The notes under the pieces were generated by a model. It made no database searches and had not been told where the DNA came from. It saw only the letters and a list, made by a program, of their open reading frames with translations. Of a stretch of DNA of 64,000 nt, positions 8,884 through 17,160 are shown one piece after another. A program made the translations under genes and the position numbers. How positions within the stretch are numbered: position 1 is the stretch's first letter; the number at the start of each line of letters is the position of its first letter. Source of the DNA: Mycolicibacterium septicum DSM 44393 (GTDB taxonomy: Bacteria; Actinomycetota; Actinomycetes; Mycobacteriales; Mycobacteriaceae); assembly GCF_000455325.1 (NCBI RefSeq), contig NZ_HG322951.1, positions 4,136,339 through 4,200,338 of the forward strand. Direction: 5' to 3'.

Positions 8884-10281
8884 CTAGGGATCGTCACTCT
8901 CGTCTTCGTCCGGTGGATGGAAGAGGTCTTCGGGGTGCCAGTAATGGTTGATGCGGTCCTGGCCGGTGTCCAGGAGCGGCGGCGGGATCCATTCCACCCG
9001 GCCGTCGTCGCGCACGCGGGTGCGCCAGCCCTTTTCGTGGACCAGGCGGTTGCTCTTCGGGCAGGCTAACGTCAGGTCGGTGACATCAGTCAGGCCCCCT
9101 TGGCTGAAATCGGCTTTGGCATGGTGGGTTTGGCAACGATCGGTGGGACAGGTGCATCCCGGCCGGGTGCAACCCCGGTCGCGGTTGTGCAGGACGAGGC
9201 GTTGGGCGGCACTCGCGATGCGCTTGCTGCGGCCCAGATACAGCGGGACCTGACGATGGTTCTCGTAGACCGCGAGGTAGTGGTGGGCGTGGGCGGCCAT
9301 CCGGATGACATCGGCGATCGGCAACCGGGTGCCGGAGGTGGTGAGCCCGCTACCGGTCCTGGTCTCGAGTTCACGCAGGGTGGTGGATACGACGATCGTG
9401 ACCGGCAATCCGTTGTGCCGGCCGAGTTCTCCCGACGACAGCGCGTTTCGGCCGATGGCGACCAGGGCATCGTGGTTGCGCTCAGCGACGGTGCGGGCAT
9501 CGGCCGCGATCGCCTCCGCGCTGGGAGTGCCGGTGGTGCAGGGGTGCTCGTCGGCTGGGTTGCACATGCCGGGGGCGCCGTAGCGACTGAGGATCGGGGC
9601 GAGGGTGGCGCGGGCTTCAGGGGTGAGCCTGCCGTGGATTTCGCTTGTGCCGTCGGCGTTTTGGGGCCCGATGATGATTTCCCCGTGGCGTTCGGGTTGT
9701 TCATCACTGGGTGCGTCGCCGTCTTGATCGAGCAGGAAGCCGATCCGGTCGGCGCACTGTTTCAGAATCTCCGGGCTGTTGCCGGCGGCGATGCGAGCCA
9801 GGTCGGCGTCGATCTGGGCATGGGTGGCGGCATCCAGCGGCACGGGTGGCTTGGCGAAGAACTTTCGGATGATCGCGACGTGGTCGGTGTTGATGTCACC
9901 GGCAGCCTGAGCGGCGGCAGTGGCGGGCAACACCGGCGCCATGGACTGCCCGGTGACGGTGGTGCGTGGGCCCAGGTTGGCGGCTTCGGCGATGCGGCGT
10001 TTGGCCTCTTTGTTGCTGATGCGTAGCCGGATGGCCAGGACGTCGGCCCAGCTTTTCGCACCGATCTCGCCAGGGGTGGTCCGGGTTTGAATTTCGGTCA
10101 ACAGGCGGTGGTCCACCGCAGGCGCGGACCGGAATTGATGTTCGCGCCGTGACTGCAGATCGAGAAGCTCAGGCAGGCTCAACGTCTGATAGTTGAGGGC
10201 GGCCATTTTCGCGCAGACGGCATCGTATTCGTCGTAGGCAGCCAGCACCGTCTCCTGATCAGAGACAGTATTCGAATGCAT
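8884..10281 (-). CDS. DUF222/HNH endonuclease-like protein (13E12 repeat family)
   Basis: 465-residue protein with a long helical DUF222 region (about 20-330) and a C-terminal HNH-type zinc-binding domain (about 365-425). The domain carries CTRPGCTCPTDRCQTHH, then GGLTDVTDL, then ACPKSNRLVHEKGW, which is the REP13E12 layout. Members are multicopy in mycobacteria, and some M. tuberculosis 13E12 genes belong to the SOS regulon. The ATG at 10281 sits 6 nt after a TANNNT hexamer, so it would be leaderless, and it lies inside a LexA-box-like palindrome. A GTG 11 codons downstream with AGGAG in front is the alternative start. Biological role of the family is unsettled. Confidence 0.9.
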   Translation of the reverse strand: MHSNTVSDQETVLAAYDEYDAVCAKMAALNYQTLSLPELLDLQSRREHQFRSAPAVDHRLLTEIQTRTTPGEIGAKSWADVLAIRLRISNKEAKRRIAEAANLGPRTTVTGQSMAPVLPATAAAQAAGDINTDHVAIIRKFFAKPPVPLDAATHAQIDADLARIAAGNSPEILKQCADRIGFLLDQDGDAPSDEQPERHGEIIIGPQNADGTSEIHGRLTPEARATLAPILSRYGAPGMCNPADEHPCTTGTPSAEAIAADARTVAERNHDALVAIGRNALSSGELGRHNGLPVTIVVSTTLRELETRTGSGLTTSGTRLPIADVIRMAAHAHHYLAVYENHRQVPLYLGRSKRIASAAQRLVLHNRDRGCTRPGCTCPTDRCQTHHAKADFSQGGLTDVTDLTLACPKSNRLVHEKGWRTRVRDDGRVEWIPPPLLDTGQDRINHYWHPEDLFHPPDEDESDDP

Positions 10282-10287
10282 GTTCGA
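10272..10287. promoter_or_regulatory. Predicted LexA (SOS) box
   Basis: TCGAATGCATGTTCGA matches the mycobacterial SOS box TCGAAC-N4-GTTCGA with one mismatch (the sixth base). The outer arms extend to a longer inverted repeat ATTCGAA/TTCGAAT. It overlaps the start codon of the DUF222/HNH gene and abuts its -10 element, where a repressor would block transcription. Confidence 0.75.
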
Positions 10288-10293
10288 ATTCTA
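10288..10293 (-). promoter_or_regulatory. Putative -10 element of the DUF222/HNH gene
   Basis: Read on the minus strand this is TAGAAT, fitting the TANNNT consensus. It is followed by exactly 6 nt and then the ATG at 10281, the spacing expected for a leaderless mycobacterial transcript that begins at the start codon. No convincing -35 was sought. Confidence 0.5.
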
Positions 10294-10366
10294 CCGCCGA
10301 TCACCGACTCCCCGAGCAGTTATCCACAGCACCGGATCTATCCACAGATCTTGCCGCACAGGGCAA

Positions 10367-11668
10367 TTAGGCCTTGACAGCCCTCCCGGCACTGGCCCGC
10401 GCAGCAACGGCCGCGAGGACGAACCCGCCGAGCGCCGACCAGCCCAGCACGCCGTCGAGGCCGTTCTTGGCCATCAGTGTCAACGCGGCGCCGGCGACAC
10501 ACAGCAGCACTCCGGTGACCACCGACCGGACGCCGCTGATCTGAACCCGGTCGTCCCACCACGGCAGCGGGCGATGCTCCAGCGGCGACAGCAGCCGGAA
10601 GGCCGCCGCCATGAGAACGGCGAAAACCACTGCACGCAAAGCCAGATGGGGCCAGAAGCCCGGGGCGTGCGGGTCGAACGCATCCAGGCCGAGGGCATGC
10701 AGACTGAACGCGGCGATCGCGATCACCGGGATGTGCCACAGGTACAGCGTCATGGCTCCCCCGTTGCCTGTCGCAACCACGTACCAGACACGCGGGCGGG
10801 CGGCCCAGCGCCGGATCGGGTCCGCGGCGGCGATGAACAGGCATGGCATCCACGTGCAGTGCAGCGCCAGCAGAAGCGTCGGCGGTGACACGTTCGACAC
10901 GTGCTCGGTTCCGGTGACGACGAGGGACACGTCGTAAATGCCGGTGAGCGCCAGGATCACCTGCGCAGTGAAGGCCAGGACGGCAATCGCGATCGCCCGT
11001 CGCGCGCAGATCAGGTGGCGTGCGTAGGCCACCCCGATCACCACCGGAATCAGCCAGACGATGATCAGGTTGGCGGTGCCCGCCTCGGGTGTGCCGACCG
11101 CGAAGCGGATGGCATCCACCACTCCCGACGCGACGATCAGTCCGGCGACCACCAATGCCAGCGCCCGGCCCGTGTGCAGGTGCATCAACGCCGGGACGAA
11201 GGCGAGCACCATCAGGTAGACACCAAGGAACCACAGCAGGGCCACGCATTCGCGCCCGAGCGCAGCGGCGGACTCGGCCCCCATGGTCGCGTGCACCACG
11301 ACCAGGACCACCGACCACACCGCCAGGTACCAGAACACCGGCCGGCACAGGCGCTGGGCGCGGGCGAGCAACCACGCGCCCCACGAGCGACCGGAATGCC
11401 AACTGTAGGCACCCGCAGCCCCTCCGGCCAGGAAGAACAGTGGCATCACCTGCAGCACCCAGGTGATCGGGGCCAGTGCCGGGAGTGCACCGAGGATGTT
11501 GCCGACCCGAACGCCCCCGGAATCGATGGTGGCCAGCAGCAGGGCGCAATGCCCGAAGATCACCACGAGCAGGGCGCCCAGGCGCGCAACATCGACCGCA
11601 CGGTCGCGTTCCGGCTTGGTGTCCCGGGTGACGGTGTCCTGGGAGGGCACAGCCTCGTCGATTGGCAT
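10367..11668 (-). CDS. Acyltransferase 3 family membrane protein (OafA-like)
   Basis: 433-residue integral membrane protein with about ten hydrophobic segments. The signature of acyltransferase 3 proteins is visible: RAVDVARLGALLVVIFGH near the N-terminus with the conserved His, LFFLAGGAAG with the RP loop following, and a WHIPVIA motif near residue 310. Such enzymes O-acylate cell-surface sugars or lipids. The ATG at 11668 (MPIDEAVPS) is favoured over the in-frame start at 11842, whose extra residues are low-complexity and antisense to the CAP gene's end. It follows the mce-linked CAP gene by 44 bp on the same strand and may be a distal part of that transcript. Confidence 0.85.
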   Translation of the reverse strand: MPIDEAVPSQDTVTRDTKPERDRAVDVARLGALLVVIFGHCALLLATIDSGGVRVGNILGALPALAPITWVLQVMPLFFLAGGAAGAYSWHSGRSWGAWLLARAQRLCRPVFWYLAVWSVVLVVVHATMGAESAAALGRECVALLWFLGVYLMVLAFVPALMHLHTGRALALVVAGLIVASGVVDAIRFAVGTPEAGTANLIIVWLIPVVIGVAYARHLICARRAIAIAVLAFTAQVILALTGIYDVSLVVTGTEHVSNVSPPTLLLALHCTWMPCLFIAAADPIRRWAARPRVWYVVATGNGGAMTLYLWHIPVIAIAAFSLHALGLDAFDPHAPGFWPHLALRAVVFAVLMAAAFRLLSPLEHRPLPWWDDRVQISGVRSVVTGVLLCVAGAALTLMAKNGLDGVLGWSALGGFVLAAVAARASAGRAVKA

Positions 11669-11712
11669 GACCTCAGTCTGCCGGTCCGAGCGCCGGGTCG
11701 GGATGGGTATTA

Positions 11713-12213
11713 CTACGTGTTCGCCGGCTGACCGAGCACGGCCACGACCACCGATCGGTCGAAACTGTTGGCCGACCACACACCGATGGCGGTGTTGGCG
11801 CAGTCGGACAGGATCGCGAAATCGACCGGGTCGTAGTACCACTGGTTGAGGATCTCGATGCCGTTGATCGCCAACGCCGGGTTGATGGCGACCGTTTCAG
11901 CCACCCGGCCGCGGAATCCGGCAGCCTCGGCGCGCGACTGCGGCGTCGATCCGTCGGAGCCGGCATGGTCGTCCAGGCTGCGGTCGGCGAGCAGATCGTT
12001 GGTGTGCCATTCGGCCGCCAACCGCAGTTTCGGGTCTGCCGTCACATTGTTGGTGCAGCCCGCCTGATGCTGGATCGTGAACACGTTGGCGATCACGCCG
12101 CTGTTCAGCCGCTGGTTGTCGGCATGCGCGGGCGCCGGACCCCATGCGCCGGAAAGCGCCAACGGGGCCGCGACGGCGGCGATCAGACCGGTTCGAATTG
12201 CGAAATGAGCCAT
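11713..12213 (-). CDS. Secreted CAP (SCP/PR1)-domain protein
   Basis: 166-residue exported protein: an N-terminal signal peptide ending APAHA near residue 31, then a short CAP-like domain (LRLAAEWHTNDLLAD, SRAEAAGFRG, VAETVA) and two Cys residues that could pair. The start ATG at 12213 lies 31 bp inside the upstream Mce-associated gene, so translation is likely coupled and the protein belongs to the mce operon. CAP proteins bind lipids or act on extracellular substrates in other organisms; here a cell-envelope role beside the lipid importer is inference. Confidence 0.78.
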   Translation of the reverse strand: MAHFAIRTGLIAAVAAPLALSGAWGPAPAHADNQRLNSGVIANVFTIQHQAGCTNNVTADPKLRLAAEWHTNDLLADRSLDDHAGSDGSTPQSRAEAAGFRGRVAETVAINPALAINGIEILNQWYYDPVDFAILSDCANTAIGVWSANSFDRSVVVAVLGQPANT

Positions 12214-12797
12214 CGGTTTTCGACCTTGTCGAGGGTGACCCGCACGCTGGAGGTGGATTTGGTCGGCGGACCGGTGCCGATCGTGGTGGTCTGGTCGACG
12301 AGTACCAGCACCACCGCGTGCCGGGGCGACGCCGATACCGGCGCGGCAGCCGGCACCGTCGCCACCGCCGAGATCACCTGCTGTTTGGCCCCGGGGATGA
12401 CGACGTCGTCGATCAGTTGCGTGTACTGGTCGCGGAACTCACCGGTGAGCCGGTCCGCGGCCGCGGGCAGCTCGGTGTCCACGGTGTCGGGTCGATAGGA
12501 CAGGATCGCCACGGTGCTTTCGCTCGCGGCGCGCACGGACTCCGCGCCTGCCGCCTGTGCCGATCGCGCGGCTCCGTCCTGCCATTTCAGGAAACCCGCC
12601 GCCAACGCCAGGATCAGCGCCACAGCGGGTAGCACGCCGAACACCAGCACCCGCGTCCACGAGATGGACCGGGAACCGGGCTGGTCCTGCTCCGCAGGTT
12701 CAACATCGTCCTCGATCAGTTCTTCGACGACGAGGTCGTCGGTCTCCAGCTCATCGGCCCTCGGATCGGAGAGCTCCGCTGCGGTATCTGTGGTCAT
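12183..12797 (-). CDS. Mce-associated membrane protein (Mam), second copy
   Basis: 204-residue protein with an acidic N-terminal cytoplasmic stretch (to about 45), one transmembrane helix (about 50-68) and an extracytoplasmic domain with the Mam-type pattern of YRPDTVD, LTGEFRDQYTQLIDDVVIPGAK and a C-terminal NRWLISQFEPV. ATG overlaps the preceding mam stop (ATGA). Mam proteins are encoded at the 3' end of mce operons and are thought to stabilise or assist the Mce transporter. Confidence 0.88.
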   Translation of the reverse strand: MTTDTAAELSDPRADELETDDLVVEELIEDDVEPAEQDQPGSRSISWTRVLVFGVLPAVALILALAAGFLKWQDGAARSAQAAGAESVRAASESTVAILSYRPDTVDTELPAAADRLTGEFRDQYTQLIDDVVIPGAKQQVISAVATVPAAAPVSASPRHAVVLVLVDQTTTIGTGPPTKSTSSVRVTLDKVENRWLISQFEPV

Positions 12798-13324
12798 GGC
12801 ACGAACTCCACATTCGACACTTTGACGTCGTCGCCAACCTGCTCGACGCTGATGCGCATCCGCCAGCGACGCGGATCTTGTTCGGGTGCAGCACCGGTCG
12901 AGGTCTTCACCGAGACGGCGACCAATACGCGCGCCTCGTCACCGGTCTCGGACTCCAGGCCGGCCTCGGCGACGGTCCCACGGGATGTCGACTGGGTCCG
13001 CTTGACGATCTCGACGAACGGGCCCGACCGCTTCTCGAAGTCATCGCGGAAGGTACCGGTCGCCGAATCCAGGATCCGCTGGATGTCGGCGTCGGCTTCG
13101 GAGTGGCTGATCGAGGTGAGGTTCACCGCCGCCTGGCGCGCCACCTGCACGAACAGGTTGCGCTGCTCCTCGGCGGTGTGTGATCGCTGATCGCGGTAGC
13201 CCAGCCAGCCGGTGAGAGCGGCCAGCGCTGCCACGACGACGAGCACCAGCGCGATCGGAATACGGTTGCCGCCGCCGGTGTCCGGTTGGTCTAGCCGCTC
13301 GGCGGCGTCAGCATGCTCTGCCAT
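12794..13324 (-). CDS. Mce-associated membrane protein (Mam), first copy
   Basis: 176-residue protein with one N-terminal transmembrane segment (about 23-43) and an outer domain containing AAVNLTSISHSEADADIQRILDSATG, the usual Mam pattern (given here as a motif spanning about 65-91), and a VEQVGDDVKVSNVEFVP-type ending. The start lies 34 bp inside mceF and its stop overlaps the next mam gene (ATGA), so it is translated as part of the mce operon. Confidence 0.88.
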   Translation of the reverse strand: MAEHADAAERLDQPDTGGGNRIPIALVLVVVAALAALTGWLGYRDQRSHTAEEQRNLFVQVARQAAVNLTSISHSEADADIQRILDSATGTFRDDFEKRSGPFVEIVKRTQSTSRGTVAEAGLESETGDEARVLVAVSVKTSTGAAPEQDPRRWRMRISVEQVGDDVKVSNVEFVP

Positions 13325-14751
13325 GTCTTGCCTTTCGTGCTGTCGGCGAGGTCGGAGTCGGTGTAGGACCGGCCGTCCGGCGCCAGATAGGTTCCGGTGG
13401 CCGGGTCATACGGGACGAAGGCCACGGGCGGCGGCGCGGTGCCGGTGCCCTGCGGGGGCGGCAGTCGCGGATCGGTGCCCGGTGCGTACTGCGGTACTCC
13501 CTGGCCGGACAGCGTCTCGTTGGGATCGCCCTTCCAATTCAGGCCGTCGTTCAGCGGGACGTACTCCTCGTCGCTTTCGCACAGTTCGACGGTCGGCGCA
13601 CGCTTCCACGGCTTGGTCTCGCACGGGATGTTGCGCACGCCACGAACATTGAGGGCCGAGTCCTGCGGAACCCGGCAGTACAGCTCGCCCGCGGGCCGTT
13701 CCGGGTAGTCCTGGTCGGACGGTGACCGCTGTTGGCGCACCGGCAGGAATCCCGTGTTGCATGGTGGCGGCAGGTTGAGGTTCAGATTGAAGTCGAGGTA
13801 GATGCCTCGGTACGCCTGTTTGGTGTCGGCGTTGGCCAGGGTGATCGCCGACATCACGGCGGTCCCCTGCGGGTACAGGACCAGCAACTGTTCCAGGTCG
13901 TTGCGGTAGGTGACCGCGATGTCACCGAGGCTCACCATGTTGGCCAGCAGGACGGGCAGGGTGGGGGCCACCCGGTCGAAGAGCGCCTTGCCCTCCCCCA
14001 GTGCCGGCGCTCCTTTCGTCAGCAGATCCGCGAACGCGGCGTCCTGGGTTTTGAGTTGGCCGGTGATCGCGGCCATCCGCTGCGCCCATGTCGCAATCGA
14101 ATCGGCGCTCTGTACTTGGGAATTGAGCACCGGTGGGGACTGGTCGATCAACTGCGTGAGCGGATCGACAGTCTTGCCGCCTTCGATGGCCAGGGCGGTC
14201 GAACCGTCGACGATGCGGGACAGCTCGGGTCCCAGTCCCCCGACGGCCTTGGCCGACTCGTCCACCACCGTGCGCAGATTGTCCGGCGGAATGGCCTGCA
14301 GGGCTTTGTTGGTCGCATCGAGCAGATTCCCGATGTCGGCCGGGATGCGCACCTTGTCGACGCCGATGACATCGCCGTCGCGCAAGGTACCGGTCGCGCC
14401 GCGGTCGGGAGTCAGTTCGAGGAACTGCTCCCCGACTGCGGACCGGCTGTGCACGGCGGCCGACACCGGGGACGGCACTGCGATGTCCGAGTCCAGGGTC
14501 AGCACCGCATCGACTCCGGCACGGGTGACGTCGACCGATTTGACCCTTCCGACCTCGGTACCGCGGTAGGTGACCACCGAGGTCGGGTACAGCCCACCGG
14601 CAGCGGGCAGTTGGACCGTGACCGTGTACCGGCCGAACCCGAGGAGTGCCGGGACCTTGACGAAGCCGAATGCCATGATGCCCACGGCGACGACGGTGAT
14701 CGTGGACAGGATCGCCAACTGGATCCATACCGGTCGGGACAGCCGGATCAT
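13291..14751 (-). CDS. mceF: Mce family protein MceF
   Basis: 486-residue last Mce subunit. One N-terminal transmembrane helix (about 10-32) precedes the MCE/MlaD domain (about 40-115, with TVVTYRGTEVGRVKSVDV-type core), then a long helical region, then a Pro-rich tail with several Cys residues (about 330-400). The tail ends with a YDPATGTYLAPDGR and KTWQSML pattern seen in MceF proteins. Six Mce subunits are believed to assemble a hexameric channel for lipids across the periplasm. Start is 1 bp after the mceE stop. The mce subtype (1-4 or other) was not assigned. Confidence 0.92.
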   Translation of the reverse strand: MIRLSRPVWIQLAILSTITVVAVGIMAFGFVKVPALLGFGRYTVTVQLPAAGGLYPTSVVTYRGTEVGRVKSVDVTRAGVDAVLTLDSDIAVPSPVSAAVHSRSAVGEQFLELTPDRGATGTLRDGDVIGVDKVRIPADIGNLLDATNKALQAIPPDNLRTVVDESAKAVGGLGPELSRIVDGSTALAIEGGKTVDPLTQLIDQSPPVLNSQVQSADSIATWAQRMAAITGQLKTQDAAFADLLTKGAPALGEGKALFDRVAPTLPVLLANMVSLGDIAVTYRNDLEQLLVLYPQGTAVMSAITLANADTKQAYRGIYLDFNLNLNLPPPCNTGFLPVRQQRSPSDQDYPERPAGELYCRVPQDSALNVRGVRNIPCETKPWKRAPTVELCESDEEYVPLNDGLNWKGDPNETLSGQGVPQYAPGTDPRLPPPQGTGTAPPPVAFVPYDPATGTYLAPDGRSYTDSDLADSTKGKTWQSMLTPPSG

Positions 14752-14752
14752 G

Positions 14753-15874
14753 TCAGTACGCCCCCCACCGGTAGGGAGCGATCAGCGGGTTGCCCGCCGT
14801 GTACGGGCTGGGCATCTGGCCGATCGTGCGGCCCCACTGCATTTCGAGTTCGGTGAGGTTGCCTTCCCACCGGGTTCCGGTGAACAGACTGCTGTCGATC
14901 CGGCTCAAGGTCAGATCGACCACCAGCGTGATGTTGGCGAAGTCGCCGCGGAACCAGTTGGCCACCGTGCTCTTCACCCACGGATACGTCGACAGGAAGT
15001 CCAGGCCCCGGGTGAGGGCGGGTCCGGCGTTCGCGAGTTCCCGCAGCACCGGTGCGATGTTGCGCAGGTTGTCGACGAGCGATTCCTTGGTCTGGGCGAC
15101 GGTCGAAGTGGCGATCGCACTGAACTTTCCGAGTGCGTCGACGGCATCGGCGATCTTGGTGCGCTGCTCGGACAGCACGGCGAGCGCCTTCGGGATCGTG
15201 GTGAGCGCGGTGTCGACGGTGTCGTCCCGGGCCGCCACCTGGCCGGCCAGCGAGTTGAGCCTCTCGGTGGCGGTGATGATGTCATCGGTCTGGGCGTTGA
15301 GCCCCGCGATGAAGATGTCCAATTGGCCGAGGAGACTGCGCATGTCGTTCTCCCGGCCCGCCAGCGCCTTCGCGAAGGTCTGGTTGATCTCCTGCAGCTG
15401 GGCCAGTCCGCCGCCGTTGAGGAGCACCGACACCGACGCGAGAGTCTGCTCGGTGGTCGGATAGGTGGCGGCGGCCGACAGCGGGATCACCGAGCCGTCG
15501 GCGAGTTCGCCGCGCGGCGCCTCGCCCACCGGCGGTGCGAGTTCGATGTGCATGGAGCCCAGCAGGCTGGTCTGTCCGAGTTTGGCGGTGCTGTTGGCCG
15601 GTAGGTGGACGCCGCCGTCGATGCGCATCGTCACCAGGGCATGCCAGTCCTGGACTTCGATCTTGGTGACATTGCCGATGTTGACGTCGCCGACGCGCAC
15701 GCGGGTGTTCTGCTGGATCACCACCACATCGGGCAACTGCGCCTGGATGGTGTAGGAGCCGTCTCCGTTGCCCTCGGTTCCCGGCAGGCTCAGCGAATTC
15801 AGCCCGCGCCATTCACATCCCGGGATGACCGCCAGGCATACGACGACGAATGCCGCGACCACCAGCCGCCTCAT
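14753..15874 (-). CDS. mceE: Mce family lipoprotein MceE
   Basis: 373 residues. The N-terminus is a lipoprotein signal peptide with a VIPGC lipobox (Cys near residue 20), the hallmark of the E subunit. The MCE domain follows (VIQQNTRVRVGDVNIGNVTK region, about 50-130), then a long helical stretch. ATG at 15874 overlaps the mceD stop (ATGA). It lies between mceD and mceF in canonical order. Confidence 0.93.
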   Translation of the reverse strand: MRRLVVAAFVVVCLAVIPGCEWRGLNSLSLPGTEGNGDGSYTIQAQLPDVVVIQQNTRVRVGDVNIGNVTKIEVQDWHALVTMRIDGGVHLPANSTAKLGQTSLLGSMHIELAPPVGEAPRGELADGSVIPLSAAATYPTTEQTLASVSVLLNGGGLAQLQEINQTFAKALAGRENDMRSLLGQLDIFIAGLNAQTDDIITATERLNSLAGQVAARDDTVDTALTTIPKALAVLSEQRTKIADAVDALGKFSAIATSTVAQTKESLVDNLRNIAPVLRELANAGPALTRGLDFLSTYPWVKSTVANWFRGDFANITLVVDLTLSRIDSSLFTGTRWEGNLTELEMQWGRTIGQMPSPYTAGNPLIAPYRWGAY

Positions 15875-17160
15875 GGGGTCCCCCCGGGGAGCATCAGGCC
15901 GGGCAGCCCCAGTGCGGGATCGGTTTGGATAGGCGCAGGCTGGGATTCCGCAGGTGCCGGTGGCGGTGCCGGTGCCGCCGGCGGCAGGTGCGGATTGAGC
16001 CGGTCCTCGCTGTAGGTGATCTCGTTGGGCCGCGCTGATGCCCCGACGAACGGATTGATCCCGAGCGGCGGGAAGTTGTACTGGCGGTTCTTGATGATCG
16101 GCGCGAGGTATTGCACGCACAACTTCGCCGATTGCTCCCAGTCCTTCCGGGATGCGGCTTGTACTGCGCTGCAGATGAACTGGACGGTGTTGGCGAAATT
16201 GACCGGTGCCAGGATCCCGGTCACCGCGCTCTGCGCCGGCTGGTAGATGTTCATGAAGTTCTGGAACACCGTCGGCGCGATGTGCAGGACCTGCTTGACG
16301 TCGGCGCGGCTGTCGTTGAGTGCGGTGGTGATCGCGTTGAGGCGGTCGAACGTGACGCCGAGGCCCTCGCGGTTCTCGGCGACGAACCCGCGCAGGTCGT
16401 TGACCGCTACGTCGAGGGCCTGGGTGGCGTTGGCCACCTCGTCGGGGCTGTTGCTCAACACGGTGCTGATGTCGGCCAGGTTGGTGTTGAACGACGCCAG
16501 CAGATCGCTGCTCGAGGTCAGCGCGGACACCAGCAGTTGCAGATTGCGGACGGTGCTGAAGATGTCGGTGCTGTGATCGCCCAGCGCCGAAACCGCTTGC
16601 GACAGTTTGATCACCGTGTCCCGTGCGGTATCGCCCTGGCCGCGCAGATTGTCTGCCGCGCTGTTGACGAACTCGCCGACCGCGCTGGGCCCGCCGGGGG
16701 TGGTGGGCTGCAGGGAGTCGGTGAGCTTCTCCAACTGCTGGCGCAGATCGTCCCATTCGACGGGAACCGCGGTGCGTTCCCGTGGAATCGCCGCGCCGTC
16801 GGCCAGTTTCGGGCCGCTCTCATAGGCCGGAACGAGTTGGAGTGCGCGGGCGCTGACCAACGACGGCGACAGTATCGCCGCCTGGACATCGGCAGGCACC
16901 GGGTATTGCCTGTCGACCGTGAAGGTGACCTTGGCGGCGTCGGGTTGGGGTTCGATGCTCTCGACGGTTCCCACCGCCACGCCGAGGATGCGCACCTCGT
17001 CCCCGGTGTAGAGCCCGTTGGTGTTGTCGAAGTAGGCGGTGAAGGTGTTGTCCCTGACCCGATCCCACCACGGGGTGGCCACCACGGTGATCGCGACGAC
17101 CAGGATGACGCTCAGCGCCGAGGCGATTGCGGTCCGCAGTACGCGTGTCGACATGGTCAC
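15871..17160 (-). CDS. mceD: Mce family protein MceD
   Basis: 429 residues beginning at a GTG (17160), two codons before an internal ATG. An N-terminal membrane helix (about 10-30), an MCE domain (LYTGDEVRILGVAVGTVE near 50-67), a helical middle and a short Pro/Ala-rich C-terminus are visible. The start overlaps the mceC stop and the stop overlaps the mceE start, so translation is coupled. Part of the hexameric Mce lipid transporter. Confidence 0.92.
   Translation of the reverse strand: MTMSTRVLRTAIASALSVILVVAITVVATPWWDRVRDNTFTAYFDNTNGLYTGDEVRILGVAVGTVESIEPQPDAAKVTFTVDRQYPVPADVQAAILSPSLVSARALQLVPAYESGPKLADGAAIPRERTAVPVEWDDLRQQLEKLTDSLQPTTPGGPSAVGEFVNSAADNLRGQGDTARDTVIKLSQAVSALGDHSTDIFSTVRNLQLLVSALTSSSDLLASFNTNLADISTVLSNSPDEVANATQALDVAVNDLRGFVAENREGLGVTFDRLNAITTALNDSRADVKQVLHIAPTVFQNFMNIYQPAQSAVTGILAPVNFANTVQFICSAVQAASRKDWEQSAKLCVQYLAPIIKNRQYNFPPLGINPFVGASARPNEITYSEDRLNPHLPPAAPAPPPAPAESQPAPIQTDPALGLPGLMLPGGTP

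Noticed and set aside
8884..10281. Mobile intron or transposase at the HNH gene
   Set aside because: The DUF222/HNH layout is the 13E12 family; no terminal inverted repeats, target duplications or intron structure were seen.
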